From Anaerolineaceae bacterium (GTDB lineage: Bacteria > Chloroflexota > Anaerolineae > Anaerolineales > Anaerolineaceae): DNA of 64,000 nucleotides. The DNA lies in assembly GCA_030653365.1 (NCBI GenBank), contig JAURZL010000013.1, positions 278,473 through 342,472 of the forward strand, written 5' to 3'. A program made the translations under genes and the position numbers. Below are positions 17,925-26,596 of the stretch, piece by piece. The notes beneath the pieces are model-generated. The model searched no databases. It had not been told where the DNA came from and worked only from the letters and a program-made list of their open reading frames with translations. Within the stretch, counting starts at the first letter, position 1, and every line of letters begins with the position of its first letter.

Positions 17925-19018
17925 TTCAGTTCCTCCAATGCCTGGACTAATTTTTGATGATCGTCTGACTTTCCGATACTGATACGAACATAATTTTTCA
18001 GTAATGGTGTTTCGTAATATCGAACCATGATTCCCCGATCCAACAAAAAATTCTTAAGAAAAATGGCAGTTATGTTTTTTACACGACACAATATAAAGTT
18101 GGCTTCAGAGGGAACGGGTTGCAGGAAAGGGATGTCGGATAACAAATCAAACAATTTTTCTCGCTCCTGTCTGATTTTTCTAACATTGTTTGAGAGGTAG
18201 GATAGGGATTGAAGTGATGTGATTGCTGCCTGATTGGCAGCAACATTAACATTGTAAGGCTGTTTGGCTGCCCATAAAGTGGGAATGATCCATTCCGGAA
18301 AGGCCCCAAATCCAACTCGAAGGCCTGCCAGACCAGCCCATTTACTGAATGTTCGCAGGACAACCAGATTGCTGAATCGAGGAACCCATTGGATTCGGCT
18401 TTTTGATTTCCAATCCTCAGACCGATCGCCGGTAAATTCGATGTAGGCTTCATCCAGAACAACCATCACAGGTAACGTCAATAATTCGATTAATTCATCA
18501 TCAGAAATGAGACTGCCATCTGGATTGTTGGGGCTGGTGAGAAATAAAACCTTTGGTGAATTTTTGTCAACTGAATTTTTAACTGCCTGTATGTTGATTG
18601 AAAAATCAGTGTTTCGATTTATATCAATTATTGCGCCATTATTTAATCGGGTGTCAAATGCGTACATCCCAAATGTAGGTGGGCAATTAATCACGGTATC
18701 GCCGGGTTCCAGCAATATCCGTAATAATAAATCAATTAGTTCATCTGCTCCGGCTCCGGCGATTAAGAATTTCTGATCGACATTCGTGAATGTTGAGAGC
18801 TTCTCTCTCAATTCCCGGCTTTCAGGATCAGGATAAATATTGATAAAGGCTAAATTGGCCATTGCTTTTTTTACTTCCGGTGCTGGACCATAAGGATTTT
18901 CATTGGCATCTAATTTGACAATATCCTCCGGTTTTCGACCAAGGCGCATGGAAAGAACTTCAAATGGCTCAATCGGTGTGTATTTTTGAAAATTATTAAA
19001 ACGTTCTGCAATTTTCAT
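17921..19018 (-). CDS. hisC: Histidinol-phosphate aminotransferase
   Basis: A fold-type I PLP aminotransferase of 365 residues. It contains LDANENPYGP at the N-terminus, the VVLDEAYIEF Asp/Tyr pair that contacts PLP, the Schiff-base lysine in RTFSKWAGLAGLRVGF, and the C-terminal YVRISIG arginine. It transfers the amino group from glutamate to imidazole-acetol phosphate. It overlaps hisD upstream (ATGA) and hisB downstream (ATGA). Confidence 0.95.
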   Translation of the reverse strand: MKIAERFNNFQKYTPIEPFEVLSMRLGRKPEDIVKLDANENPYGPAPEVKKAMANLAFINIYPDPESRELREKLSTFTNVDQKFLIAGAGADELIDLLLRILLEPGDTVINCPPTFGMYAFDTRLNNGAIIDINRNTDFSINIQAVKNSVDKNSPKVLFLTSPNNPDGSLISDDELIELLTLPVMVVLDEAYIEFTGDRSEDWKSKSRIQWVPRFSNLVVLRTFSKWAGLAGLRVGFGAFPEWIIPTLWAAKQPYNVNVAANQAAITSLQSLSYLSNNVRKIRQEREKLFDLLSDIPFLQPVPSEANFILCRVKNITAIFLKNFLLDRGIMVRYYETPLLKNYVRISIGKSDDHQKLVQALEELK

Positions 19019-20337
19019 ATTCGTATCTCCGCAGCTGACGCATGCGCATCCAACCCTTCTGCCCTCGCAATGATGGCTGCTGCTGGTGCAATTTGTGATA
19101 CTGTCTGGTCATCCAGACCAATCAGACTTATGATTTTGATGAAGTCCCAGACATTAATCGGAGAAGCAAATCTGGCTGAACCACCGGTTGGCATGACATG
19201 ACTGGGACCGGCAATATAATCTCCTAAAACTTCGAAAGAATTTTCACCGATAAAAATTCCACCTGCACTTGTGATTTTCTCAACCCACCGCCAGGGGTCT
19301 TGAACAGCCAGGCAAAGGTGTTCTGCCCCATAAGTGTTTGCCAATTCAACTGCCTCATCCAAATTACCGGTAATTACCGCTCCACCTCGAGAATATAAGG
19401 AAGAATCAATCATCTCTGTTCGGGACAATCTTTCAGTCTGTCGGTTAATTTCCTCTCCTACTTGTTGAGCAAACTTCAAAGATGGGGTTAATAAAATAGC
19501 CGAGGCCAGAAGATCATGTTCCGCCTGTGCCAATAGATCTGCTGCAACCCAGGCTGGCCTGGCAAATTCATCTGCAATGACCATTGTTTCCGTTGGACCA
19601 GCTAAATTATCGATACCAACCGAACCATAAACTTGCTTTTTTGCCAGGGTAACGAACAAATTTCCCGGACCAAAAATTTTATCGACTGGCTTTATCGATT
19701 CCGTCCCATAAGCCAAAGCTGCTATCGCCTGCGCACCTCCTACAGAATAAACTTCTACTATCCCCAGCATTGCTGCAGTAGCTAATATCAGCGGAGAAAT
19801 TTTACCGATTTTCCGATCAGGCGGAGCAACCAGGACAATTTCCTTAACACCAGCTACCTGCGCAGGTACTGCAGACATAATAACGCTGGATGGTAATGGG
19901 GCAGAGCCTGCCGGGATATATAAACCCACCCGGTTGATAGGCCGAATCAATTGTCCCAATGTTCCACCCAACTCATTTGTCATCCAGGATGTCATAGGCT
20001 GGCGTTGATGAAAAGCACGAACTCGGTTGATACTTAATTGCAATGCCTCTTTTAATTCTGATGAAATAGAATTGAGTGATGCTTGTATTTCTTCCTTGCT
20101 GATACGAAAACTGGTCAAAGTGGTGCCATCCAGTGTGAGTGTCCATTTTTTGAGAGCCTCGTCTCCTGTCGTGCGCACCTCTATAATGATTCGTGCTACT
20201 GCCTGATCCGGTGTTAAATTTTCACCAAAAAATTCCGACATTTTTTGTTGCATGGAATCTGGTATCTCATAATCATCGATTGGTCTTCTTTTTAAAATTG
20301 TTGTTTGCGCTTCTTCAGGTGAATAAACCTTAAACAT
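19015..20337 (-). CDS. hisD: Histidinol dehydrogenase
   Basis: A 440-residue enzyme of usual size. Signatures include GLYIPAGSAPLPSSVIM, then KIFGPGNLFVTLAK, the GPTETMVIAD loop, AEHDLLASA with the zinc ligand, and the C-terminal GPSHVMPTGGSARF. It performs the last two NAD-dependent oxidations from histidinol to histidine. A GAGGA Shine-Dalgarno precedes the ATG by about four bases, six bases after the hisG stop. Confidence 0.96.
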   Translation of the reverse strand: MFKVYSPEEAQTTILKRRPIDDYEIPDSMQQKMSEFFGENLTPDQAVARIIIEVRTTGDEALKKWTLTLDGTTLTSFRISKEEIQASLNSISSELKEALQLSINRVRAFHQRQPMTSWMTNELGGTLGQLIRPINRVGLYIPAGSAPLPSSVIMSAVPAQVAGVKEIVLVAPPDRKIGKISPLILATAAMLGIVEVYSVGGAQAIAALAYGTESIKPVDKIFGPGNLFVTLAKKQVYGSVGIDNLAGPTETMVIADEFARPAWVAADLLAQAEHDLLASAILLTPSLKFAQQVGEEINRQTERLSRTEMIDSSLYSRGGAVITGNLDEAVELANTYGAEHLCLAVQDPWRWVEKITSAGGIFIGENSFEVLGDYIAGPSHVMPTGGSARFASPINVWDFIKIISLIGLDDQTVSQIAPAAAIIARAEGLDAHASAAEIRI

Positions 20338-20343
20338 GTGTCC

Positions 20344-21366
20344 TCACTTCATATGTGCTAATGCTAATTTTTCCAATAAACTCCGATACCGCGGAGGCTC
20401 CTCATCGAAGACATAGCTCACCGGAACAACAATTACGCCACTACCCCCGATCGCTCGCAATTCATTGACGGCTTTATACATTTCAGCTTTCGAGACGATG
20501 ATATTTACGGCAAACCAGTTTTGGTCGTCATTTTTTACTATTACCTGTGAGATCGTTGGTCCCTGAAGACCCTGGATGGTGGTACTATCGAAGATTTTTT
20601 GGGCAATGACCTGGGGATTGTCACCACGCATGTTGGCAAAGACAGCCAGCTTGTCTTTTGCAATCAGATGGGCTTCAAAGTACTCAATCAGGATTCTTGC
20701 AGTTTTTAATGCTTCCGTGTTTGATAGTAAAGTGTTCTTGTTGGCAATTAACACAGCCTGAGAGTCCAGTATTTTTCCACCGTCAATCATGCGAAGTCGG
20801 TTATCGCTCAAGGTCAAACCCGAGGAGACAACGTCACATATCATGTCTGCATAACCGATTGCAGGGGCGATTTCGACCGTGCCCTCAGACGAAACTAATT
20901 GAAAATCCAGATTGGTTGGCTCAAAGAATTTGGTTACCAAATTTTTATATTTTGTGGCAATGCGAAATGGTCTATTTAATTGGTTTGCGAATTCAATCAG
21001 ACTTGCAACTGAGGATACATTTCCCCATCCTTCCGGAACTGCCAGATTGAGGGAACAATTACCAAATCCCAAAGCATTATGAATGATGACAAAGTCCAGG
21101 TCTTCGCCTGATGATTCTGCCACCACATCATATCCGGTGATTCCGAAGTCAATGCTGCCATCCTGAACACTGGTAACGATATCGGTAGCTCTTTGAAAAA
21201 TCACTGTTACTCCAGGTAACGCAGGAATTCTTGCCTCATATTGCCGTGGATTGGGCTTGTAGATTTTCAGTCCGGATTCTTCCAGAAAATCGAGACAATC
21301 TTCTGCCAGACGACCTTTTGAGGGTAGTGAGATACGAATATTTCTTTGTTGGGTTTCTGTGCTCAT
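20344..21366 (-). CDS. hisG: ATP phosphoribosyltransferase, long form
   Basis: First enzyme of histidine synthesis, joining ATP to PRPP. The 340-residue length is that of the long form with a C-terminal regulatory domain, so no HisZ partner should be needed. The N-terminal SLPSKGRLAED, the DFGITGYDVV strand, and the EGTVEIAPAIGYADMICDVVSSG phosphate-loop region identify the catalytic part; residues beyond about 225 form the ACT-like domain that binds histidine. The ATG has AGGA six bases upstream. It is the first gene of the operon and lies 26 bases beyond the attenuator terminator. Confidence 0.95.
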   Translation of the reverse strand: MSTETQQRNIRISLPSKGRLAEDCLDFLEESGLKIYKPNPRQYEARIPALPGVTVIFQRATDIVTSVQDGSIDFGITGYDVVAESSGEDLDFVIIHNALGFGNCSLNLAVPEGWGNVSSVASLIEFANQLNRPFRIATKYKNLVTKFFEPTNLDFQLVSSEGTVEIAPAIGYADMICDVVSSGLTLSDNRLRMIDGGKILDSQAVLIANKNTLLSNTEALKTARILIEYFEAHLIAKDKLAVFANMRGDNPQVIAQKIFDSTTIQGLQGPTISQVIVKNDDQNWFAVNIIVSKAEMYKAVNELRAIGGSGVIVVPVSYVFDEEPPRYRSLLEKLALAHMK

Positions 21367-21392
21367 ATAAATTCCTATTCAAGATTTAAATA

Positions 21393-21418
21393 AAAAGCCC
21401 CCGAGACTGGGGGCTTTT
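21393..21418 (-). terminator. his operon attenuator terminator
   Basis: On minus the RNA reads AAAAGCCCCC-AGUCUC-GGGGGCUUUU, a stem of up to ten pairs followed by uridines. It lies between the leader peptide and hisG, so it can only act as an attenuator of the operon. Its ascending arm contains CCAGUCU, complementary over seven bases to AGACUGG inside the leader-peptide coding sequence (fwd 21466-21472), which would form the antiterminator. Confidence 0.85.
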
Positions 21419-21451
21419 GTGTTTTTGTTCGTTTACTCCATCAACATCAAA

Positions 21452-21541
21452 TTAAACCGACTGCCAGTCTGGTTGTAATAAATTTGTATGATGATGATGA
21501 AGTGCGTTCAATTTTCTAAGCATGATAATGAGTTTATTCAT
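21452..21541 (-). CDS. hisL: Histidine operon leader peptide with four consecutive His codons
   Basis: A 29-codon frame (or 23 codons from the second in-frame ATG at 21523) on minus. It contains CAT four times in a row (residues 15-18) and ends QPDWQSV before TAA. The run of His codons, 34 bases before the end of the frame and followed by a hairpin terminator, matches classical histidine attenuation as known for enterobacterial hisL. A small hairpin (GACT/AGTC) can form over codons 25-28. The first ATG has only a weak Shine-Dalgarno (GTGAG). The TTGACA promoter candidate would place the RNA start near the second ATG. Confidence 0.8.
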   Translation of the reverse strand: MNKLIIMLRKLNALHHHHTNLLQPDWQSV

Positions 21542-21557
21542 GTTTCTCACTTTTGTC
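21529..21557 (-). promoter_or_regulatory. Candidate promoter for the his operon
   Basis: On minus, a perfect TTGACA is followed 17 bases later by TAAACT (four of six to TATAAT). If used, transcription would begin almost at the second ATG of the leader peptide, making it nearly leaderless. A promoter further upstream, behind or within the preceding membrane-protein gene, is an alternative. Confidence 0.45.
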
Positions 21558-21599
21558 AATGGTAAAACATTGGATGTTTACCTGATTGGCTAATCGCAC

Positions 21600-22097
21600 C
21601 TATTTTTTAAGGATACCTTTAACCAATAAAACTAATCCTATCGCTATGATGATAAATGGCCACAGGATAATGGATTCAATTCCAAAGAATCTTGCTCCGC
21701 CAAAGACAAAGAATAAGATCAAACTGATAGAAACTAACGTCAGGCTGGCAGATAAACCATCCGGGTTTTCTTTTGGAGAAATTAGCGTGGCTAATGCAAT
21801 ACCTATACCAACAAAACCAGGAATCAAAGTCCAGGCGAACGACCAGGTTTCCCAATTGCCAGTAAGGTTCTGATAATAAAGGATTGCCCCGATACCGCCA
21901 ACAATGGACCCTGGCACTGCCAGACCACCTGTTTGGGTGAAAACTGCCAACAAAAGGAAAACGACACCAACTCCCATCACGATCCAGGGCCAATCGAAGA
22001 TCATTTTTAGTCCCGGAACCAGCTGGTTAGCCAATAATAGTCCCCCGAAAAGGATTAGAATAATACCCCAGGCGAAATTTGATTTTTTGTGTTCCAT
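21600..22097 (-). CDS. Small integral membrane protein, DUF5668/LiaF-TM-like
   Basis: A 165-residue, almost entirely hydrophobic protein with about six membrane segments. The start (WGIILILFGGLLLANQL, then WPWIVMGVGVVFLLL) has the repeated I-x-L-G-x-x-x-L pattern of the LiaI/LiaF-type transmembrane family, which in Firmicutes senses envelope stress. No soluble C-terminal domain is present. It is last in a run with a 'sensor'-type membrane protein and precedes the his leader in the same direction. Function is not established. Confidence 0.55.
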   Translation of the reverse strand: MEHKKSNFAWGIILILFGGLLLANQLVPGLKMIFDWPWIVMGVGVVFLLLAVFTQTGGLAVPGSIVGGIGAILYYQNLTGNWETWSFAWTLIPGFVGIGIALATLISPKENPDGLSASLTLVSISLILFFVFGGARFFGIESIILWPFIIIAIGLVLLVKGILKK

Positions 22098-22130
22098 TTA
22101 AAGCTCCTTGTGAGAATTTAATAATTTTTA

Positions 22131-22775
22131 TTATTCAGAAATGATTTCGATTTCATTTTCTGATTGTTGTCCTAATAATAGTACTGATAATTTGCCAATC
22201 CATTGACCGATGAAGTAATAAACATGAAATGCTCCTGGCAAAGCCATCAGCCCAAGTAAGCTCAAGCCAATCGCTTCGCTGATAGTATCAACCTGCCAAT
22301 ATCCAAAATTAATCGGCACCCAAGGGACGATAAAAGGTGAGAAAATCAACGAGAATAACACTGCAAAACCAGTAACAAGGATCACGAAAGAAAAAATCCC
22401 AATCGGAAATTTGAGAAGAATGAACAATAATCCTTTCCAGGTAGTTGGATCGGACAATATTGATTTCGTTTTTTGCCATAAAGATTGATTTTCTACATTT
22501 TCAACTTTTTTCGAAGGTAATTCGATACCCAATAAATGCGTTGTTTGAAGTTTTTCGAAAGAAATGATCATCCAGATTGTTGGTAACAGGATTGCGAGGA
22601 TTAGAAAACCTACCCAAACAATCAACAATGAGATGCCAAGGGAAAAACCTACTACCAATAGAATAAAATATGTCAATCCAAGTGGAAATGACAGGAGAAG
22701 ATATAAAAGAGTCAAGTACATTTTTGGTTTAGCAAAAATTGTAAAGTATTTTGCAAGGAATTGATCTTGTGGCAT
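22131..22775 (-). CDS. Membrane 'sensor'-domain protein
   Basis: A 214-residue membrane protein with two similar halves, each a pair of long hydrophobic segments (about 20-70 and 115-170). This matches the putative sensor domain found at the N-terminus of some actinobacterial and Chloroflexota histidine kinases. Here it stands alone with no kinase module. It lies 33 bases upstream of the LiaF-like gene, so both may report on or protect the membrane. Function is inferred only from family resemblance. Confidence 0.55.
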   Translation of the reverse strand: MPQDQFLAKYFTIFAKPKMYLTLLYLLLSFPLGLTYFILLVVGFSLGISLLIVWVGFLILAILLPTIWMIISFEKLQTTHLLGIELPSKKVENVENQSLWQKTKSILSDPTTWKGLLFILLKFPIGIFSFVILVTGFAVLFSLIFSPFIVPWVPINFGYWQVDTISEAIGLSLLGLMALPGAFHVYYFIGQWIGKLSVLLLGQQSENEIEIISE

Positions 22776-22990
22776 TGGGCCTCATTTCTGAATGGGAAAG
22801 TTAATTATATACAAATTCATATTTAATATACGCGGTTAATAAAAAAAAGTTGCGGATGGTTGGTAGAAATGACGTATACAAAAAAGACCGGATGGTACCA
22901 GTCTCATATTTGGTAGTTCTTACGATCAGACCTCCCGATCCATAAACTCGGGTGTTGACATTAAAAATTTGAAAATGTGGATGGAATTGT
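22776..22990 (-). promoter_or_regulatory. Intergenic region, possible promoter for the sensor/LiaF-like pair
   Basis: About 215 AT-rich bases between two minus-strand genes. A TATAAT occurs roughly 30 bases before the sensor gene on minus, with no good -35. A G/C-containing imperfect repeat (GGTACCATCCGG region) may be a remnant terminator. Nothing else is recognisable. Confidence 0.25.
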
Positions 22991-23632
22991 TTATCCAACA
23001 ACCGCCAGTATTCCGGGAAGAGCAATAATAAATGCTACAACCAGGTGAGCGATTGTTATCAGATCGGCTTTTGAGTTTTTTCGAAATGAAATCCACGCAG
23101 AAATGAATCCGCCACCGGCAGCTATCAATAATGAATACCCAAACCATCTTAGCATTGTTTGATTCTGAAGACCAAAATTTCCATTGTCAATGAAAGTTAT
23201 GACACCGACCAGGATTACGGCAAATCCCCAGGAAAAGAACCAGGGACGTAATGCTCTAATAATGGTTCCACTGCCCTTGGAATCTCTCACAAAGCCAAGC
23301 ATTAACATTGATAATCCTGAAAGAAGGATAATAATGGGAAAACTCGTATTCCAACCCAGAGAAAAGAGGAAGATGATACAAATGGCAATTGGAAATATGA
23401 TGCCGACAATGTTGCTGGCTAATGAAAACGAGAATCCTTTTTTATTTTGAATTTCTGATAATACGGTATTAATCGATGCAATTGCTGGAATCAGAAATAA
23501 AAAAGCCCACCAATTTTTTACCCATTCCAGATTGGTTCGTTGAATGAAGACCATAAAAATAATCAATGCGAGAATGATTGCACCAGTAACACGATTTTTA
23601 TTTTGTGATTCTACCTTTCGCTTATTTTTCAT
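22991..23632 (-). CDS. Multi-pass membrane protein of unknown function
   Basis: A 213-residue protein with a basic N-terminus (KNKRKVE) and about seven hydrophobic segments. I do not recognise the family. The frame is open to 23719 inside the upstream protease gene, but the ATG at 23632 lies four bases after that gene's stop and starts a sensible protein. It was chosen even though its GGAG is 13 bases away. It probably shares the transcript of the M16 protease. Confidence 0.55.
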   Translation of the reverse strand: MKNKRKVESQNKNRVTGAIILALIIFMVFIQRTNLEWVKNWWAFLFLIPAIASINTVLSEIQNKKGFSFSLASNIVGIIFPIAICIIFLFSLGWNTSFPIIILLSGLSMLMLGFVRDSKGSGTIIRALRPWFFSWGFAVILVGVITFIDNGNFGLQNQTMLRWFGYSLLIAAGGGFISAWISFRKNSKADLITIAHLVVAFIIALPGILAVVG

Positions 23633-23636
23633 TGAT

Positions 23637-26552
23637 TTATAAAATTCTCCTGATTTCAGAAAACAGGTTATGATCTTGCCTGGTCTTATCGATTGCTTCC
23701 TGGGATCCGAGTACCACAATACTTGCCTGGTTGTTTAACTTTTCAAGAATAAGAGCAAAATTTCTGAAATCCAAAAAAGAAGTTGCCAGCAATTCATCTC
23801 TGAATTTTTGGCGATCCTCATCGGTTATTTCAAGGAGAAACCGCACCATGGCAGAAAAACCTTTGGCATCAGGCAATTGATAAGCATCCAATTCACCGAT
23901 TGCCCCAATAATTGATTTTGTTATCTCAGATTCACTCAATTCAAAATTCTTCAGGAATTTTCCGGTTAAATCATAATTTTCCAAAGTAGATAATAAATTC
24001 GGATCACGATAAGAGAGATATGTGAAGATACCAGTGAAGCGATCAAAGGCACAAAAACCTCCGTATGCTCCTCCCTGGACGCGAACCTTATCCCACAACC
24101 AGGTACTACGTAAATACTGTGTTATTACATTGATAGAACCATGTTCTTTGTAACCCAGATCGAAGAGGTTTCCCCCTTTACCTACGAAATTTACCTGGCT
24201 TGGAATGATCAATCCTTCATTAATATTTTTATGGATCGATGTCCAGGATTGAAGGTCATTTTCAAAGAGAGGTAAGGTTTCAATGAATGATTTTATCCCT
24301 GGTTCTAATGCGTCCCAGTTTTTCTGATCGATGGTTGCATTAACAATCAGATTGTTTTGTGTGATCAGTAATGTTTTAATTTCCTCAAATATACTGACGA
24401 TTGAATTCCAATTCTGATCAAATTGGGAAATCAAATCCCGAATAAAGAATAGATAATCTATTCCGCTCATTTGTTCCGTCATCCAGGCTGACTGCGAATA
24501 TTGAGCTTTAAGGCGGTTATTGACAACCCGATGACCGGATGGGATAATCCCTGCTTCCATACTGGATTTTTCTTCCATCAATATTTGTCTTAATCGTTCT
24601 TTATCTTTGAAGTTAGGGATCAGAAAAATATCTTCCAATAATGACAACAATGATGAGGTTTTATCAGTCATTACTTTGGCTCGCAGGAATAGATAGGCAG
24701 CCAATCCCTTCTGATTGGCCAGTTGCGAAGTAAAAAGGGAATGATAAATACCGCCTGTTTCGCGGCCAATTCTCTGGATCAGTTCTACAAACGATTCTTT
24801 TTCCGTACCCATTTCCAGGAGTGCCCGCATGAATAAACGCATATATGGTAAATGTTTGGCGGTTAACGCTTTAAGGTTGAACCCCAAATCAAGATAAAGG
24901 ATCCCACTAGTAAAAAGATCATGAAACAAAATTGTTGACGGAATTGTTTGAATAACCTGATTTGGTAATTCTTTAATTTTTGGATCCAGGTCTTCTTTTT
25001 TGAGCATGGGTATGGTTGCCAATGCTTCTGGTGTATCAGGAGTCTCCTGACGTCTTTTTAAATCCTCAGTTTCCTGCAGAATTTTTTCCATTTGTTCTTT
25101 CGAGAAAGCTGAATGGGATTCTTTCAATCGATTCTTTTCTTTTTCGATGCGCTGCACACCAATTGAAGAATCAGGTGTGAGAATGACGGTAACCCGATGC
25201 TGGTTTTCAACCAGATATTTCTCAATTAATTCTACAAATTTAAAAGATCCATTGTTTACGCTTGTTTTGATTGAATCAAAAGATTTTTGAAACGCCAGTG
25301 GAGCAATTGGATCGCGGTCATAAATCCAGGCACTCAAGGTTCGAAGCATAACGATCAAACCCCGCGGATATGGACCAGTATTGTTTTCCCGGAGATTAAA
25401 TTCGATGGTGTTAAGTGAAGCCTCAATAGTTTTAGCATCAATACCCTCCTGTGCAATTTTCATAAGAGAGGAAATAATGAGCTCTGAAACTTTATGTATG
25501 TTGTTCGGTTCTATTCCCCTCATCCCGGTTGAAAATCCCATCTGACGCATTTCTTCCATCAATCCTCTGCCGACAACATCTTCACCGAAACCTGACTCGA
25601 TCAATATTTTTCTTAATGGAGATGCTGGCGTTCCCAACAATATGTGTTCCAGAATTCCCAAACTGAGCACCAATTCCGGGTTATTGCCTTCGGGTAAAAG
25701 CCAGTTCACCGTCAGAAAAGCTTTTCCATTTTCATTGTCTTCACCACTATCATACGGAATCGTTTTTTCGAATGGCTGGTTGAATTTTTCTTGTAAATTC
25801 GGTAACGAGTCGATTAAGATCTGATCAAAATCCTTAAGATATTCATCTAATAATTTTAAACGGACTTCAGGATCATCATCACCGTAAAAATAAATTCGAC
25901 TATTTCCAGGATGATAGAAGGTTTGATGAAATTGTTTAAATTGCTCGTAAGTCAAATCGGGGATACATTCAGGATCACCACCCGATTGGAATCCGTAAGG
26001 TGTGTTTGGTAATAATTGCATCTGACTTTCATCTCCCAAAATGTCGTCCGGAGAGGAATAAGCCCCTTTCATTTCATTATAAACAACACCTTTAAACGTT
26101 AATTCATCATCAATATTATTCAATTCATAATGCCAGCCTTCCTGCATTAATGTTTGAGGAGTAATTAAAGGGTAGAAGACTGCATCCAGATATACATCAA
26201 CCAGGTTGTAAAAATCCTGCAAATTTGTACTGGCGACCGGATAACAGGTTTTGTCCGGATAGGTAAAAGCATTCAGAAATGTATTCAGCGATCCTTTCAC
26301 AAGTTCAACAAAAGGTTCTTTCACAGGATATTTTCTGGATCCACACAGAACAGAATGTTCCATAATATGCGGTAGCCCGGTTGAATCTGAAGGTGGTGTT
26401 CTAAAAGTGACCCCAAATACTTTGTTCTCATCATCATTGGTGATTGACATTACCTCAGCACCACTTTTTTTATGCTTGTATAAATTGACCGTACTATTAA
26501 TTTCCGTTACAACGACTTCCTTTATCAATTCAAAACCGTGAAGTTCTTTCAT
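23637..26552 (-). CDS. M16C-family zinc metalloprotease (PreP-like)
   Basis: A 971-residue protein, the length of presequence protease/Cym1 relatives. The inverted zinc motif HIMEH is at 62-66, followed by SVLCGSRKYPVKEPF and the characteristic TFLNAFTYPDKTCYP segment of the M16C subgroup. Four M16 half-domains fill the chain; the C-terminal half has lost the zinc motif, as expected. No signal peptide is present, so it should degrade short peptides in the cytoplasm. It is followed four bases later by a membrane-protein gene. Confidence 0.9.
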   Translation of the reverse strand: MKELHGFELIKEVVVTEINSTVNLYKHKKSGAEVMSITNDDENKVFGVTFRTPPSDSTGLPHIMEHSVLCGSRKYPVKEPFVELVKGSLNTFLNAFTYPDKTCYPVASTNLQDFYNLVDVYLDAVFYPLITPQTLMQEGWHYELNNIDDELTFKGVVYNEMKGAYSSPDDILGDESQMQLLPNTPYGFQSGGDPECIPDLTYEQFKQFHQTFYHPGNSRIYFYGDDDPEVRLKLLDEYLKDFDQILIDSLPNLQEKFNQPFEKTIPYDSGEDNENGKAFLTVNWLLPEGNNPELVLSLGILEHILLGTPASPLRKILIESGFGEDVVGRGLMEEMRQMGFSTGMRGIEPNNIHKVSELIISSLMKIAQEGIDAKTIEASLNTIEFNLRENNTGPYPRGLIVMLRTLSAWIYDRDPIAPLAFQKSFDSIKTSVNNGSFKFVELIEKYLVENQHRVTVILTPDSSIGVQRIEKEKNRLKESHSAFSKEQMEKILQETEDLKRRQETPDTPEALATIPMLKKEDLDPKIKELPNQVIQTIPSTILFHDLFTSGILYLDLGFNLKALTAKHLPYMRLFMRALLEMGTEKESFVELIQRIGRETGGIYHSLFTSQLANQKGLAAYLFLRAKVMTDKTSSLLSLLEDIFLIPNFKDKERLRQILMEEKSSMEAGIIPSGHRVVNNRLKAQYSQSAWMTEQMSGIDYLFFIRDLISQFDQNWNSIVSIFEEIKTLLITQNNLIVNATIDQKNWDALEPGIKSFIETLPLFENDLQSWTSIHKNINEGLIIPSQVNFVGKGGNLFDLGYKEHGSINVITQYLRSTWLWDKVRVQGGAYGGFCAFDRFTGIFTYLSYRDPNLLSTLENYDLTGKFLKNFELSESEITKSIIGAIGELDAYQLPDAKGFSAMVRFLLEITDEDRQKFRDELLATSFLDFRNFALILEKLNNQASIVVLGSQEAIDKTRQDHNLFSEIRRIL

Positions 26553-26596
26553 GGTCCTCCAGTTTTAGTATCTGTTAAATTGTCAAAATCTATCAA

